Translations under genes and position numbers: made by a program | In this document: positions 48,293 to 60,865 of the stretch, piece after piece | Layout: every line of letters starts with the position of its first letter | Position numbering within the stretch: position 1 is the stretch's first letter | NCBI GenBank assembly: GCA_011032825.1 | Contig: JAADJZ010000010.1 | Location: 1,054,001 to 1,118,000, forward strand | Reading direction: 5' to 3' | DNA: 64,000 bases | From: Massariosphaeria phaeospora | Lineage: Eukaryota > Ascomycota > Dothideomycetes > Pleosporales | The notes under the pieces: model-generated | Told to the model about the DNA's origin: nothing | Database searches by the model: none | What the model saw: the letters and a program-made list of their open reading frames with translations, nothing else

Positions 48293-51200
48293 AGAGGGGT
48301 ATTATTAGTTGAGATAGATAGATGGATAGATAGACCTGTAGGTATATAAGATATGCGTGCAGTACTAGATAGCGCGATTGGTTCTTATATTTTAGAGGGA
48401 AGTAGAGTAGATAGGTAGAAAGGCTTGTTGTTGAAAGGGTAGAGAGTGAGAACGAGAACGAGGGCGGTGTAATATTATGCGTAGTTAGGTTGTTAATGTA
48501 TAGAGTATAGTACGTATGTGTATGTCGATGTGTGTAGCGTCCAGGAGAAAAAAAGCCAGAGAGGTATACGTATTCTTGCATCTAGGATTTGTAGACCAAG
48601 TAAGTAGTAAGTAAGCAGAAGAGGTTAAGGTGAGCTGATGTTGTTTTCGGGAGAGAGCGAGAGAGAGAGAAAGAAGGATAGGAGAGATAGAGTAGGTAGA
48701 TAGAATAAAGATAAAAAGTCAATACCAACTAACTCAGGATAGATAGTAGTGACGTTGAAATAAAGAGATACGCACTCTTCATGCCGAGATAATCTAATCC
48801 AAGCTAATCCATGCAGCTAGGAGAGCGTAACACGACAGATACTCGACACAATTGTCTCCAGAAGAGCACTTCCTCCAAGCAAGCAAGCAAGCACCTTACC
48901 TTTTCTTTTCATTCTTCGCACACAGCCTATATGGTCACATACGCGTCTCTTTATCCTATACACAGTTCAGTCCAGTTCAAGTACTCCTCAATGCAGTACC
49001 AAGAAGCAAAATACTCCAGAGCCAAGTCTACGTTTGGGGATAGCATATAGCCAGCCTTCGCTTTCTTCTTCTGCCACCGTCCAACACAACAGGCGAAGAT
49101 CGATAGGATAGGGTTTGGGCACAGCTGAGCGTTGTAGGATTTCACCGATATCGAAGATACCTTGTTGACGTTGGTGGAAGGCTTCGGGCTGTGGAGAACG
49201 CGGTTACAGATGGACGTATATCCATGCTCCGGCCCTTTTACACGGGGACTGATGGGTTGCTTGTCTGTTGGGAGACTTTGCTAGCTCTCCATAGAGGCTT
49301 CGACATACATACCTGTCCAATTGGAGATGCTCAACTGCGTTCGCAGCTCAGCTCAAGCTTGGATTACCTACATGCGCCACGCACGCCCTTAGCGTGTCGC
49401 GAATACTACTCTTCTTGAATTCTAAAAGTATCCCTGCAAAGCAAGTGAACGGCCGAATTTTGCTCCTTGGATCTGCGCGGGCGTCTCTTTCCATAAAGAG
49501 CAAGCAGCTCGTTTTCTGGAACTGCGATCTACAAACCGTGCTTTTTCAAATTCGGGTGCCGGGTGCTAGGTCAAAGAAAAGGCTTAGATGTGGAGGACAC
49601 AGGATATGGATATACATGGCATTGTCTGCGTCTTTTGATACTTGGTACCGGAGGCTCTGTATGCTCGCGCTGGGAAGAAATACAGACATAGAAAGAGTCT
49701 TTAGTCCCTTGATGCCTAGTCCGTTAGTGGAGAGGATCCCAAGTAGATCGCAAGTGTCCCTTGGGTCTAGGTGGGTAGCGGAGCGGGAAGTGGGTCCAGG
49801 GTGCACTGGAACTAGGTATCCGCCAGTCCGCCAGTGGTAATCATGCAAACGCGAACGCAGTTCTGTCCAGGTTCGTTAGTGCACGTCTCAGCCTCCGTTT
49901 CCGGCCAATAACATCATGTTTGGGGTAGCGGAAAAAGTAAAGCTCCAGCTTCAGGAGAGAAGCAATTACGGGATGGTTTCCTCCTTTTTGGATTCTGGTC
50001 GGTATGTCTGCATGTGTGACGCGTATTGCGGCTGTAGGATGTAGTGTGCCCTGAGCGAACTCCTGCGACACACGGCTCGGCAATCGGAAAGAAACGTAGC
50101 GATTGACTCGGTAGCCCAGTATATTGGCTGGGGTCATGGAAAGAGCAGAGCTTAATCGATGGAGCAGTGCACGCAGGTTGTAAAGCGCTGACTCTGACGT
50201 ATGCAGAGGAGATCAAAATAGGGCTCGGTCCAAGGCAAGGGAACAAAGTGTAGCCGGGGGTGCATAACAGTTGCCCACTGTTGTCCTCGGACTTGCCGGC
50301 CGGCTTCTCCAACCAAGCGCTCTCTCCCGGCGCCTGAGCGTTGGCCAGTACCGTGATCGGCTATTCTACGGTTGTTCTCAAAGGCGCATGCAAACAGCCT
50401 ACGACGCATCTAGATGCAATTAAGTGGGGAGAGAGCGTGAAGGCTGGGTGGTGATTTGTCAGGTACAGAGAGAAGCGGACGCGGGAAGGACGACGGTGGA
50501 GCCATTCGGGCCCGCTGCTGCCAATCGACTAAATCTGATTGCTTGCGTAGAGCATATGTCGAGGTAGCGTGCCACGATTCTGTGCACTGCGGCTGTCTCC
50601 GGCTACTCAGGAAGGCGGATTATTGGCATCACATACACATCGGTCTGGGTGTTTGCTGCAAGACGATGTCATGAGATAACAAAGAAGATTGCGGGAGACA
50701 TGCGATGGATCCGCGGCTTGAGGATGCAGCAGTGGCCCAGCAGTGGCCCGGTGGTTCTCCGTCGCTGAGAGGTGGGCATTGGGATGCGCGGACGAGTCGA
50801 GGGGAGGAGACGGGCCGAGTATCGGGTACCCATCGTGCTCCCTTGTTTGGGAAGGAGCATTGTGATTCACATGTGGAAGGAACGGAACATCGAAAAGAGG
50901 CATGATGAGAGCCATACGCAGAGTTCCTTCACCACGCATAGGTGAGATGCGGGATGCGGGTTGGCATCGCAATTGGAAGCCAAACTCTAGAGGACATCGT
51001 TTGCGCGGATGCTGCTGCAAATGTGGAGTTGTGGACGGACGCGGAGTACGGTGGACAGCTCGGCTCGACCTGCAGCAGCAGGTGCGGCAAGTTCGTTGGC
51101 CCAGCACATATCATCTCCATCCATTAATGCCTCCGTATTCGAGCTGGCAGCCGTAAATATAGTCGTGCTCGTAGTCAAAGTACTTTGATGTCCAGACGGA

Positions 51201-54200
51201 CACCTTGATGCCTGCTGCGGTGGCACTGGAATCCTCGGGGCAGCGCTTTACGTGCGCGCCCCGCGTGGGAAGCACCAACTGCAGCTGAAGAACAGACGGC
51301 GGTATCAGCAGTTGTTGCAATAGGAAGGTCCCAGCCTCAGGTGTCGGCTGGTCGCATTGCTTGCCTTCCTGTTGTGATCCACCTGTGACTTGCAGTCGAG
51401 AGGCAACACGCATCGGCCGCGAAATCGGCCTCGCTATCGGCAGCGGTGGTCAGTAACGGGATGCCAAACCCGGATCTCCGGAAACGTATCGACGGGGGCC
51501 ATTATTTGCCCAACCTAGATCGCGCGCCAACGCGCCTCAAGGTTCCATCCTGCTGCCTGCATGATGGCCGCCACGTGAGAGACGTTCGGCCGAATTGTCA
51601 CCCCAATCCCACCGAAGCCACGGTCCACTTAGCACTTGGGGCAGGGGGTCGCCCATGTCGGTGTCACCCGCTCTTAGGACGCTTGGCGTTTGCAACCGTG
51701 CCTGAATACGAACCTTGTGGCTAATCATAGATGTAGCTGCAGCAACGCGATCATGTTCATGTCGATAATGACTGGTGTTGCGTACGCCTGAATGAAAGGT
51801 CCTGTCAGGAGTCCCCTCAGACGGCGACTCTGGACAGGGTGCAGTGATGGGAGAAGCGGTGCATCTGGGAGTACAGCGTGCCATGTTTACAGGCCTCGGT
51901 TTGCGAGAGGCGGTCTGCGGAACGCCTGGTTGCGTGGGACCGCAAAGCAGAGGGTGCTTCGCCTTGCACTTCCTCGAATCACATCGGGGCGCCGATCGCT
52001 CGAATTTCCCACGTTTCGAGCAAGTCGTTTAGACGCGTTCCTGTGCTTTGGACGTCTGAAACGACATCGACGCTGTTGTGAAATGGACATGCACGCGCGA
52101 ATTCGTAGCGGTGTATACAAGCGACGTCGAAGGAGCACATGGCGGGCGGAAATAAGAATAGCAGGCTGGACGTGATTGATTCGTCGCGATTGAGGTCCGC
52201 AAGTCGCCATGTTGGCGCCCGCATCCTTTCGGTGTGGGTGCGTCACGGCGTAGCGGCATCTGCCATCCATGCTCCTGGCGAGTCCGTGCCCTTGTCGCTG
52301 GATCGATAACAGCAGACGGAATATTGATCATGATCAGTCTGAATCCTGATGATGACGAGGGAAAAAGAAAGGGTCCGGCCACCGCTTGACGAAATCGCGC
52401 CCATCGAGCTTCCGGTTAGAGCAAGAGCTTTATCCGGAATAGACATGGGTTTCAGCCTCGATTTCGAAAATCCAAATAATTCCCCACGTTGCGCTCTAGG
52501 TGTGCGGGCAGCAGTCAAAGGCGGGTGCGGACAAGCGGATCGTGGGCCGTGCGGTGTTGGCTACGAGTCGGTGACGGCACCAACTCGTGGGCCGTATCTT
52601 ATTTCGACATCCGGGTTTATGTGCTCAAGTTGCCATCCATGTCTTGCGATGTGCACACGACCCGCAGTTCCGCCGACGCAGCGTGGATGAGTCTCAGTAA
52701 GAGACGAGCGCGTCGGAGGCGAGCTGTCCACCAAATTAGACGACTACAGCGGCGACGCGAGATATCAGAGAGCTGATGAGCGGCTGCAGGATGCACATTG
52801 CAGCAGAATGAACAAGAAAGACGCAAGGGGCTGGAATAGCCCCGCTTCTCACGGCCAGCTAAGCGCACCTCCTCAATGCCCATGCCAACCTCGCCCAAAG
52901 CAAGCTGCACCGCAATCCCCGTTGACGCATGCCGCGCCAGCAATTCGTGGATAGGGTGCATCAACATCGAGTCTGCTGACACGGTGAGCAGCCATCGTAA
53001 TATCGGCAAAAGCATTATGAATCCAAGAGGAAAATAGCCAGCGGGTGGACGGCTCTCGATAGGATGAACAAGGAAAAATGCGCGAGGCTGGAGCACATTA
53101 TTGATGACGACCACGAAGCGGAAGAGCAAGCCTCGTCAGCGTGCGTGGACTGCAGGTGGCACCCCGTGCGCGCAGGATGCTGGCCCTCGTCGGCGAGATC
53201 ACGCGTTTGTTCCCGGCTCTATGGGCGCATTGCGGTAGGTACTGTAAACAACGCACCGAGAGCGGCTTCGCCCAGCTGGCGGTCAGCGAGGCCGGAAGCT
53301 CAGCGAGGTGACAGCAAGACAGGGCGCATCCTGACATGGCTGTGACAGAACCCACGCAGCCTGCGACTCTGCACATGGCGCGCGTGGGTGCAGCCGGACG
53401 GCGCACTGGCCCGCGCGTGCGTGTGTGATGCTGATTGTGGTGATGGAAGAGCAAATCTGGCGCTGTGATATGGCCGGCGAGCGCGAAACAGCTGGCGACG
53501 CGAGCAGAGAGCAGCCGCTGCCGTTGCAGTTGCAGTTCCGCTCGCTCCGCAGCCTGCTTTTCGACACGCAGTGACATGCGTGGGCTGGCCAGTCAGGGCG
53601 CGTCTGCATTTTCGCAGCGCGGCGCACTGTCGTTTATTGCCCGTTCTGTGCGGTGTGCCGTGTTCAATATTGCCTCTCGCATGCTCGGAGGCCGCTCCGT
53701 CCGCCGCGCGTCTCGCTGTCCCGCGGCAAGTGGCCGGTTCTGGCCGGCGCAGCTGCGGTGGTGGTGACGGCGACGGCGACGGTGACGGTGGAGAGTATGT
53801 GCGAAATCGCTGCCAGATGGCGAAGACGTGAGGTTGGCGGGTGGTGGTGAGGAGAGAGGCAGGCAGAGGTCGCTCTGGCGGGCGCGGTACCAGTAGCCTC
53901 CCGCGTCTAGGTGGTAGGTAGCGCGGCGAGCTAGAAGTCAGCCTCATGGTACACACCCGTGGACTGCACCCATTCCATTCCGCTGGCGGGCGCGGTGGGA
54001 GTTCGCGAGCGACGAGGCGACGCAGCACGGCCACCAGCAGGCAGCCGTAGTCGCGACAGATCGAGGGCAGCACCCGCGCTCGGCGAGCAACACGCCCTGG
54101 ATCTGGTGCCATCTGGGAGCCCCGGCGCGGGAAGGGCAGCCAGACTCCAGAAGTGTGCAGAGACTCCAGAGAGAGGCTGGCGGTGGCGGGCTGGCGGGCG

Positions 54201-56020
54201 GGCTGGCACTCACTGGACAGGCTTTGGCCCGCTGAGTCAGCCGCCCGCCGCCGGATTTTAGCGGCCTCGCACGCCGCCTCGCACCTTCCCGAACTCGTCA
54301 CTAGCGGTCATCGCGAGTCTCTGCGCTGCCCACCCACTCACCCTCCCTCCATATCGTCGCCGTGGACGTAGTCTCGCTGCTGGCCTCCGCTGCCTAACGA
54401 CAACTGCGTCTAGTCGGCCATACCAGTCCAATTGTCCCCAAGCGCCCTCAGCTGCCGCCGCCCACGACGCCCCTCAGATCTCGCGCCCGTGGTGCTACAC
54501 GTGCGACCCGCCGCGACCGCACACCCACACACCCACCGGCCGCCCGCCAGGCCGCCGCCGCACTTTCACGCACTCTCCGCGCACGTCTTGTCCCAGGCTG
54601 CGGCACACGCGAGTTGCTGCAATTCTGCACCGCTGCCATTGCGCCCACCCGGTCTGCTCCCCTCTCCCTCACTCACCGCGCTCCACCTGCCCTCTGCTGC
54701 TGCTGTGCTGTCCGCCACTGCCTGCGCACACGGCGCCCTCTGCCAGTGGACTCGCGCGGTGCGCAAACACGGCCGGCCCCCAGGCGATCGCTCGGCACGC
54801 TCGGCGCAGGTGAGGTTTTGGGAAGCAAGAGCGCAGGGAACCGCAGTGCTCAGGCTCTCCAGCGCAGAGTGAGAGGGAAAGCTAGACTCAACGGGCCGAC
54901 TTGTTTCTGGCCTCAGACGTGGGTGCCGAGCCACACCAGCCCGCCCGCTGCAGCAACCAGCAACCAGCGCGCGCGAGCGACAGCCTCCTCCTCCTCCTCT
55001 GTGGCCCCGACCTTGCACTTGCACCTGCACCTGCAATTCACCACCGGCACCGGCACCAGGCTGTCCCCAGCCCGGCTCGCTCGCGCCTAGTGCGGCCCTA
55101 CCTCAGTCCGCGCCCCTCCCCTCCCCGCGCCATTTCGCCCAAGGCTCCACGTCCCCAAGGCCTTTGGACGCCCCAGTCCTGCTTCGAGGCCAGCGTTCCC
55201 TCGGTCTTGTCTTAGCGCCAGCCCGCCCCCGTCCTAGGCCGCGGCTAGTGCGCGCGCCCCCCTCCAGCAGCCTCTCCCATCAGCACGGCTCGGTTCAACC
55301 GATCTGTTGTCGCCGCCAGGCCCGGATCCCAGCGCTGCATTACTTGATCGAGTGTGCTAAGTCAGCCCGGGCAAAGCGTCGCCCCCCGCCCAACCACTCC
55401 TCTAGCGTGCCACTCTTGCTCCTCCCAGGGCACGCCCCCGCCGCCCACTCAGAGGTACTTCTCGACTGCACTGCCGCTAGCGCTGCATCCAAACCCGTCT
55501 CCCTGCTCAAGCCCACTCCCCAGCGCGAGCGCATTCACCGCTAGCACTACTCGTGCTACCGCTGCGTTGCACTCCCCTCTGCACCGCGCCATCGCTCTCC
55601 GCGATTCGAGAGGCACTCCTCCACTAGCTCTCTGTGCCCGGCCCTGCCAGAAGCTGGCCCTTCCAAGCTTCGAGTTGCGTCTTCCGTGCGTTATCTCGAC
55701 GGCGCGCAAATCTGCCGGCCGCCAGTCCCTCCGCCTGGCGCTCTGGAAACAGACCGTCTGCAAATCATCCGCGTTTAAGGTCCGCGCTATCGTGTGTCCT
55801 GTTAACGACTCCACTCCCCGGCCCTCTGGCTGTGCTCCACCCTTGGCCCCAGTCCCCTCCTGCCCTAGCTGCCTGTCTTGCTGTGGCCCGCGGCAAATCA
55901 TCCGGTGACGGTTGGCAAACCGTCATATCTTTACGGCCATTCCTCTTCTTTGACAGCGCGCAGCCGACCTAGCCCACTAAGCTGAGGTGCAACTGAGGCT
56001 TCGACGACCGCATACAGTCT

Positions 56021-57575
56021 ATGGAAGGAAGACAACCGGAATATCCGCAGTCAGGTTTGAGCTCGCCCTACCCAACTTTCCCCGAACCTCCTTCTGAAGG
56101 TTCTTCTGCAGATCAAGCATCTGCTGCGCAATATCCTCCAGGCCAGGATTCGCGAGCATCCAACTTCTCTGCGTCGGCCACGCCCTCCTCCGACTACAAC
56201 ATCAATCCATCCTCGGCCCGTTCAGGCTCCTTTCCGGAGTACATTCAACGTCCATACCAACCCGGCGCTCAAGGGGCGAACGCTGGAGGTATGGCGCAAC
56301 CACAAAGTCCGTCAATGCCTCTGCAAGATGGCCAAACCAATGACCATTCGCAACAACCTCAACTCAAGTCTGACTCCGATGTACCTATAGATCCATCCAT
56401 TGCCGCCGCCACGAGCCCGACCTACCCCCAACACGGCCAGTATTCGCCGTACACACCACATCACGACATGCAACACTATCCGGGCCATCCCTCCACCCCG
56501 ATGTATGCCCAGCGCCCTGAATGGGCTGGCCAGTACCCTCAGCACCCTGGCATGCCCTACGGTCATCCGTCGTCCTCTGCGCCGCCCGCGCCCGCCATGG
56601 TTTCTCCTGTTCAGCGGCCTCCCACGGTAAGTGTATGCCATGCGCGCATCACGCGTTCTTCAAACTCAATCGCATTTTGGCGTGCTCGAGCATCTCTATG
56701 TAGCCGTTAGGGTGTTATTGCCATCTTTGCGCGTATAACTAACATCTTCTGTAGGGCGGGCACCCATTGTCGACGGTCTATTCATTCGTTCCGATTCCAG
56801 GTGCGCAGCAACACAAACGACCTAGAAGGAGATATGAAGAAATTGAGCGCATGTACAAATGCGGCTGGAATGGCTGCGAAAAAGCTTATGGCACTCTCAA
56901 TCATCTAAACGCGCATGTCACGATGCAGTCGCACGGTGCAAAGCGTACTCCGGAAGGTAAGTGAGAATTCTCACTTTTTTAAACAGTATGCTCGTATTCG
57001 GTCGTTGTCGGTATAATGCGCTAGCTTAGCAGCTCCGATCGTGTTGGTGCTGCGCCTATCTCAGTGGTGTTCCCGCTGGGACGGATAGCCTCAGATGACA
57101 GAGGCTAGCCACTGACGACCCTTGTCTTCTAAGCTTGGCATGCCTTTAATATAAAAGTAATATAGGGTACTAATTCGCGACTATAGAATTCAAAGAGATT
57201 CGCAAAGAATGGAAGGCCAAAAAGAAGGAGGAAGACGGTCTACGGAAAGCCGACGAAGAGAGGCACCGTGCAGCCGAACAACGTGCCGTCCACGACAACG
57301 GTACCGACGCCCCTGTTTACGGTCAAATGCGACAAGCCGTCGGCGTACCCGGTCAACCCCCTCCCCCTCATCTTCCTCCAATCGGCTACCAACCTGCCGC
57401 TTCGAACACCACGTCTGGCCCTCAATACGGCACACAGAGCCCTGGGCTTCCTGAAAACATGGCTCAGTATGGCACCAACAACGGCAATACATACAACAGT
57501 CCCAGTAGTAACAGCAGCAGTTACCCCCAGTCGCCATACGGGCAGAACCCACAAATGTACCAACAAGGTCACTAG
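56021..57575 (+). CDS. CON7: C2H2 zinc-finger regulator CON7
   Basis: Three exons (56021-56626, 56755-56956, 57187-57575) encode 398 residues; introns are 128 and 230 nt, long for this window. The N-terminal 200 residues are disordered and Pro/Ser/Gln/Tyr-rich. The middle carries the family signature: STVYSFVPIPGAQQHKRPRR, then RYEEIERMYKCGWNGCEKAYG and LNHLNAHVTMQSHG, with the zinc ligands Cys-Cys-His-His in CGWNGC and HLNAHVTMQSH. A basic/acidic helix follows (EFKEIRKEWKAKKKEE), and the tail is Pro/Gln/Asn-rich. CON7 (Magnaporthe, Fusarium) is a nuclear transcription factor for conidium shape, appressorium formation and cell-wall genes, and is conserved only in filamentous ascomycetes. Role here is inferred by family. 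The very long 5' flank suggests complex developmental control. Confidence 0.92.
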
Positions 57576-60500
57576 GAGTAGCCACGGCCATTGGTAGACT
57601 CTTTGTCCCGCACGAACGACTTCCCGGCGGTTGCCATCCCCGGCGGTTGACGTCTAGCGGCCGATGCCTCAGCTGCTGGGGTTTCCCAGCGGATGCTAGC
57701 TCGAACACTAACGATTACCTGCTTGAAAAGCATCCGCTTTCCATGTCTAGCATTTACATTCTCCGACCCATGATGAATTTCCCTACGGTGGACCCAATCG
57801 TTTTCCGTAACCGATGCATAAAGGAGGGATTTGCATACTTAAAGTTCTGTTTCGACCTGCATTTTCAACCGGTGGTGGCTGTATGTTCTTATTGCGGTGT
57901 TTATTGGCTTAGTCTGGCGGACTATCGACGTGGTATGGCGAAATGACAGCTTTGGGAGGCTGCTTAACACTCGTGTTTACTTACGGGTATGGAGATAGTC
58001 AAAAGATAGATACGGCCATGGTACTCACAAGTCTAGCGAAGGCCCTTGCTTCCAGTTATTCGGTCTTCCTATCAGTCTTCACTCAAAATTTGTTTTCAGA
58101 TTCTATTCTACGCGCTAGACATCATGCATGCTACATTGGCGCCCTGAAATAATTACATACCATTTTCCTTTTTGTTATTGATATCCCCTCTCGGTTGTGA
58201 AGCCATTGTTTTCACGGAACTCAAGGGAGGTTTTTCGGTGGATGCGGGGTAGAAACTTTTTGTGCGTTTTCAATCCCCGCCACCAAATGGGCGGCGTTCT
58301 TATCCCACTCACTGTGCATGATACTGTGTCAGGACACTTTACTCTCAATGCATTCTAGCCGAGCACATAAGGCAGTCGGTTTCCAATTCACCTTCAAATG
58401 TTGACCTTGGTGGATGATAGTTTCATAACGAGCAACGTGGAACGAACGAATGCAGAAGCCTTGGTTACATGGAAGCCTCGAACCCATGCGACCCACCTAC
58501 GTGGCCGACCGTCATCGAGGCCCAGGCACATGTTGGTGTGAAGCGGGGAGATGAGGAATTACACAGTAGGCAACAATGCCGTCTCCTGGATGATAATCCC
58601 ATGCTCTCCACCCGTCGACATCCGAGCTTCCACGGCATTTGCAAAGCTGCCATATTCCCTTTGCGGACGATCATCACAGACGGACGATGCGATGACAGCA
58701 CCGATTCGGTGATCTGGGTAATTAGGCAGGCCTGCAGTCAGATTTATGCAGAAGTGGGATCAGAATGCGCACACAAGGTCGTATGGGGTGGTGCACTTGG
58801 CGATATCTGGTCCTCGAGCAAAAGTTTGCAGCGGCGGAGCGAGGCAGCTCATTCGTTAACTCGTAGGGTCGTTGGGAGAGAAGGTATTGCGATCACAGAT
58901 TCGAGTATGTCATACACAGACACACTGCCTGTGTGCTCCTACCCCCCTGGCTGAACCAATGGGTGGGTGCAGCATGCAAAGAATGGGTCATGCCATGAAC
59001 ATACGCGCCGTGGCACCGAGGCTACAATGCAACGCGGCACGACCGTCTTTGATTTGATTGCTGTCGGACATGGATGTTGTGGAAAAGTCTTTGCCACCCT
59101 CAGCCAATCGACGTTGGCGCGAGGCATGCTCTGCAGCGATGGGTCGAAGATGACGCACAGTGGAGAACACGAGTGCCCTCTGGTCATTCGGGAATAGCAG
59201 ATGGATGCATGGGAGAAGCCCGTGTACTCTGAGGCGGCGGGCCAGAAAGGTAGGGCACCTGCTTCTCTATGACAAGTCTGTCACTTGCATGCTCTTCTTT
59301 GCGCAACGGCGAATGGCCTTGCTACGGGCCGTGGTCATGCGGCCGGCCTAAATTGCTCTTTCTTGCGTTGCCTGCCTCCGCTTCAGCATACTCGTTCTTG
59401 TGAGACTGTGGGACTCCGGGGGATAGGTTTGCGATGGTCGCATTGGGTAGCCAGCCCGAGTTACGGGAGAGGGGGGGTGGTAGCAGATTCTCGATCGCCG
59501 CGGAGGAGGATGCCCAAGAGACATGGCAGCCAAGAGAGGCCTCTCAACACTTAAACGAGGGGATATGTAGGATATAGGGCGAGACCAGATGTTCTACACT
59601 AGGATCTGATAGACGCGGAGATCGATCTCCGTCTAGCGGCTCATCACCGGGGGGGTGTTAGTCTAGCCGCTGGATTCGAGCATTGGTTTTTGCTTTGGGG
59701 CCCGAAGCCCACACTACACTACACTGACACTACGGTAACGGTCGGGCGGCGGATGACAAACAAACGAAACGGCTGGCCCTGACTGACGGCGGAGGCTAAT
59801 GGGTGCATGCGCACCTCAACCTAGCAAAAGCGTGGACAGGTGGGTTGCACAGCATGGAGGATTCGGCACCGTGCAGAGCAGCCGGAGGCTTGGCTGTGTC
59901 CGTCGTCGGGAAGCCGACAGAGGCGTGCCACCCGCTTGCAGCAGGCCGGAGCGTTGGGAAACCGCCGGGCCCAAGTGCAAGCTACATAGACAGCTGTACC
60001 TCGCATCGCCATGGGCCACGGAAGCCCACCAGGCGAGACGTTGGGCAGCGGTTGCGCCGCTCAGCACACAGACTCTGACTTGACTGGCAACACAGACTCT
60101 GACTTGCAGCTCCTGCGCGCCGTCCTGCGCAACACACGTCGTGCCGCTCTACTCACTAGCCCTGGTGCCACGGCCGGCCAGCTCCAGCGCTCACAACGGT
60201 CGAAGCCAGGATCGACGGTCGTCCTCGCACCAAGGGCCTCCGCAGCAGCACACCAACCCCATTTCATGCATATCGCGTGCCACGCCCGCGGGTCCCTCTG
60301 TGCGACGGCCGTCAGCCAGCTGGCCCGCCACGTTGGCCGAAGGATGCGGCGGCGTGGTGAGCAGTGCTAGCCTGCGAGCGAGCCTGCGCCTATCTAGTTA
60401 CCGGACGACGCTACGAGGCCCAACCGGCCGGGTGCTAGAGAGTCGCGCGGGCGCTGGCGCTTGCGTGGGCGCGGACTGCACCGCTGGAGCTTGACTTGAT

Positions 60501-60865
60501 ACTGGCGACGGGGCCTTGCGAAGCTGCGGCGGCGCCGTCGCCGCCCCAGCTGGAGGTCGGTTTAGGGTCGAACGTTTTTCCTGGCCGCTGGCACGGCATG
60601 CGGCATACGGCCGACGGGGCGCTGCGTGTTGGACCAGCGCTGACGATGGGTGTCGTGCGTGGTACAGACTGGTCTCCCGTTTAACGACGTGGTGTCGCTT
60701 TCCGCTCCGACTGCGGCTCGGCGGGGCCCCATGTCACGTGACGGCCGGGGAACGGAAATCCAGTGCCGCCCGCGGCCATGTCGCCGATCCCCCGAACTTT
60801 TTTTCGACCTCCGACAGTGTTCTCGGGACACCGTCGCAGCTCTAAACCCCGTCCCAGCGCTCTCC
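57576..60865. other. 3.3-kb intergenic region, no supported gene
   Basis: The first ~600 bp probably is the CON7 3' untranslated region. Short random-looking frames follow. A 16-bp direct repeat CACAGACTCTGACTTG lies at about 60066 and 60090. The last ~150 bp carry a CACGTG box before the PPR gene. Confidence 0.55.
60734..60741. promoter_or_regulatory. TCACGTGA palindrome (E-box) before the PPR gene
   Basis: A perfect 8-bp palindrome with a CACGTG core, 125-132 bp upstream of the ATG at 60866. Such sites bind bHLH factors of the Cbf1 type in fungi. Assignment rests only on sequence and position. Confidence 0.4.

Larger units (their letters stand above)
46117..56020. other. 9.9-kb gene desert upstream of CON7
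   Basis: I find no frame with a domain, and no chain of exons with good splice sites. From 46.8 to 49 kb it is rich in simple repeats and G/T-rich minus-strand-coding-like low complexity, including a 268-codon open frame at 47054-47860 that is only repeat. From 49 to 53 kb it is ordinary non-coding DNA. From 53 to 55.9 kb it is GC-rich and increasingly C/T-rich on the plus strand, as expected for a long promoter and leader of the CON7 gene. It may hold non-coding transcripts that I cannot detect. Confidence 0.6.

Noticed and set aside
53300..54301. 333-codon open frame on the minus strand in GC-rich DNA
   Set aside because: Arg/Ala/Ser/Pro-rich composition as expected for chance frames in GC-rich sequence; overlapping frames of similar quality exist on both strands.
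54432..55972. Overlapping Pro/Ser/Arg-rich frames upstream of CON7
   Set aside because: They reflect C/T-rich promoter or leader DNA. None has a recognisable motif or continues by splicing into CON7.
58469..58954. 161-codon frame downstream of CON7
   Set aside because: No domain, no splice support, composition like random sequence; lies where a long 3' flank is expected.
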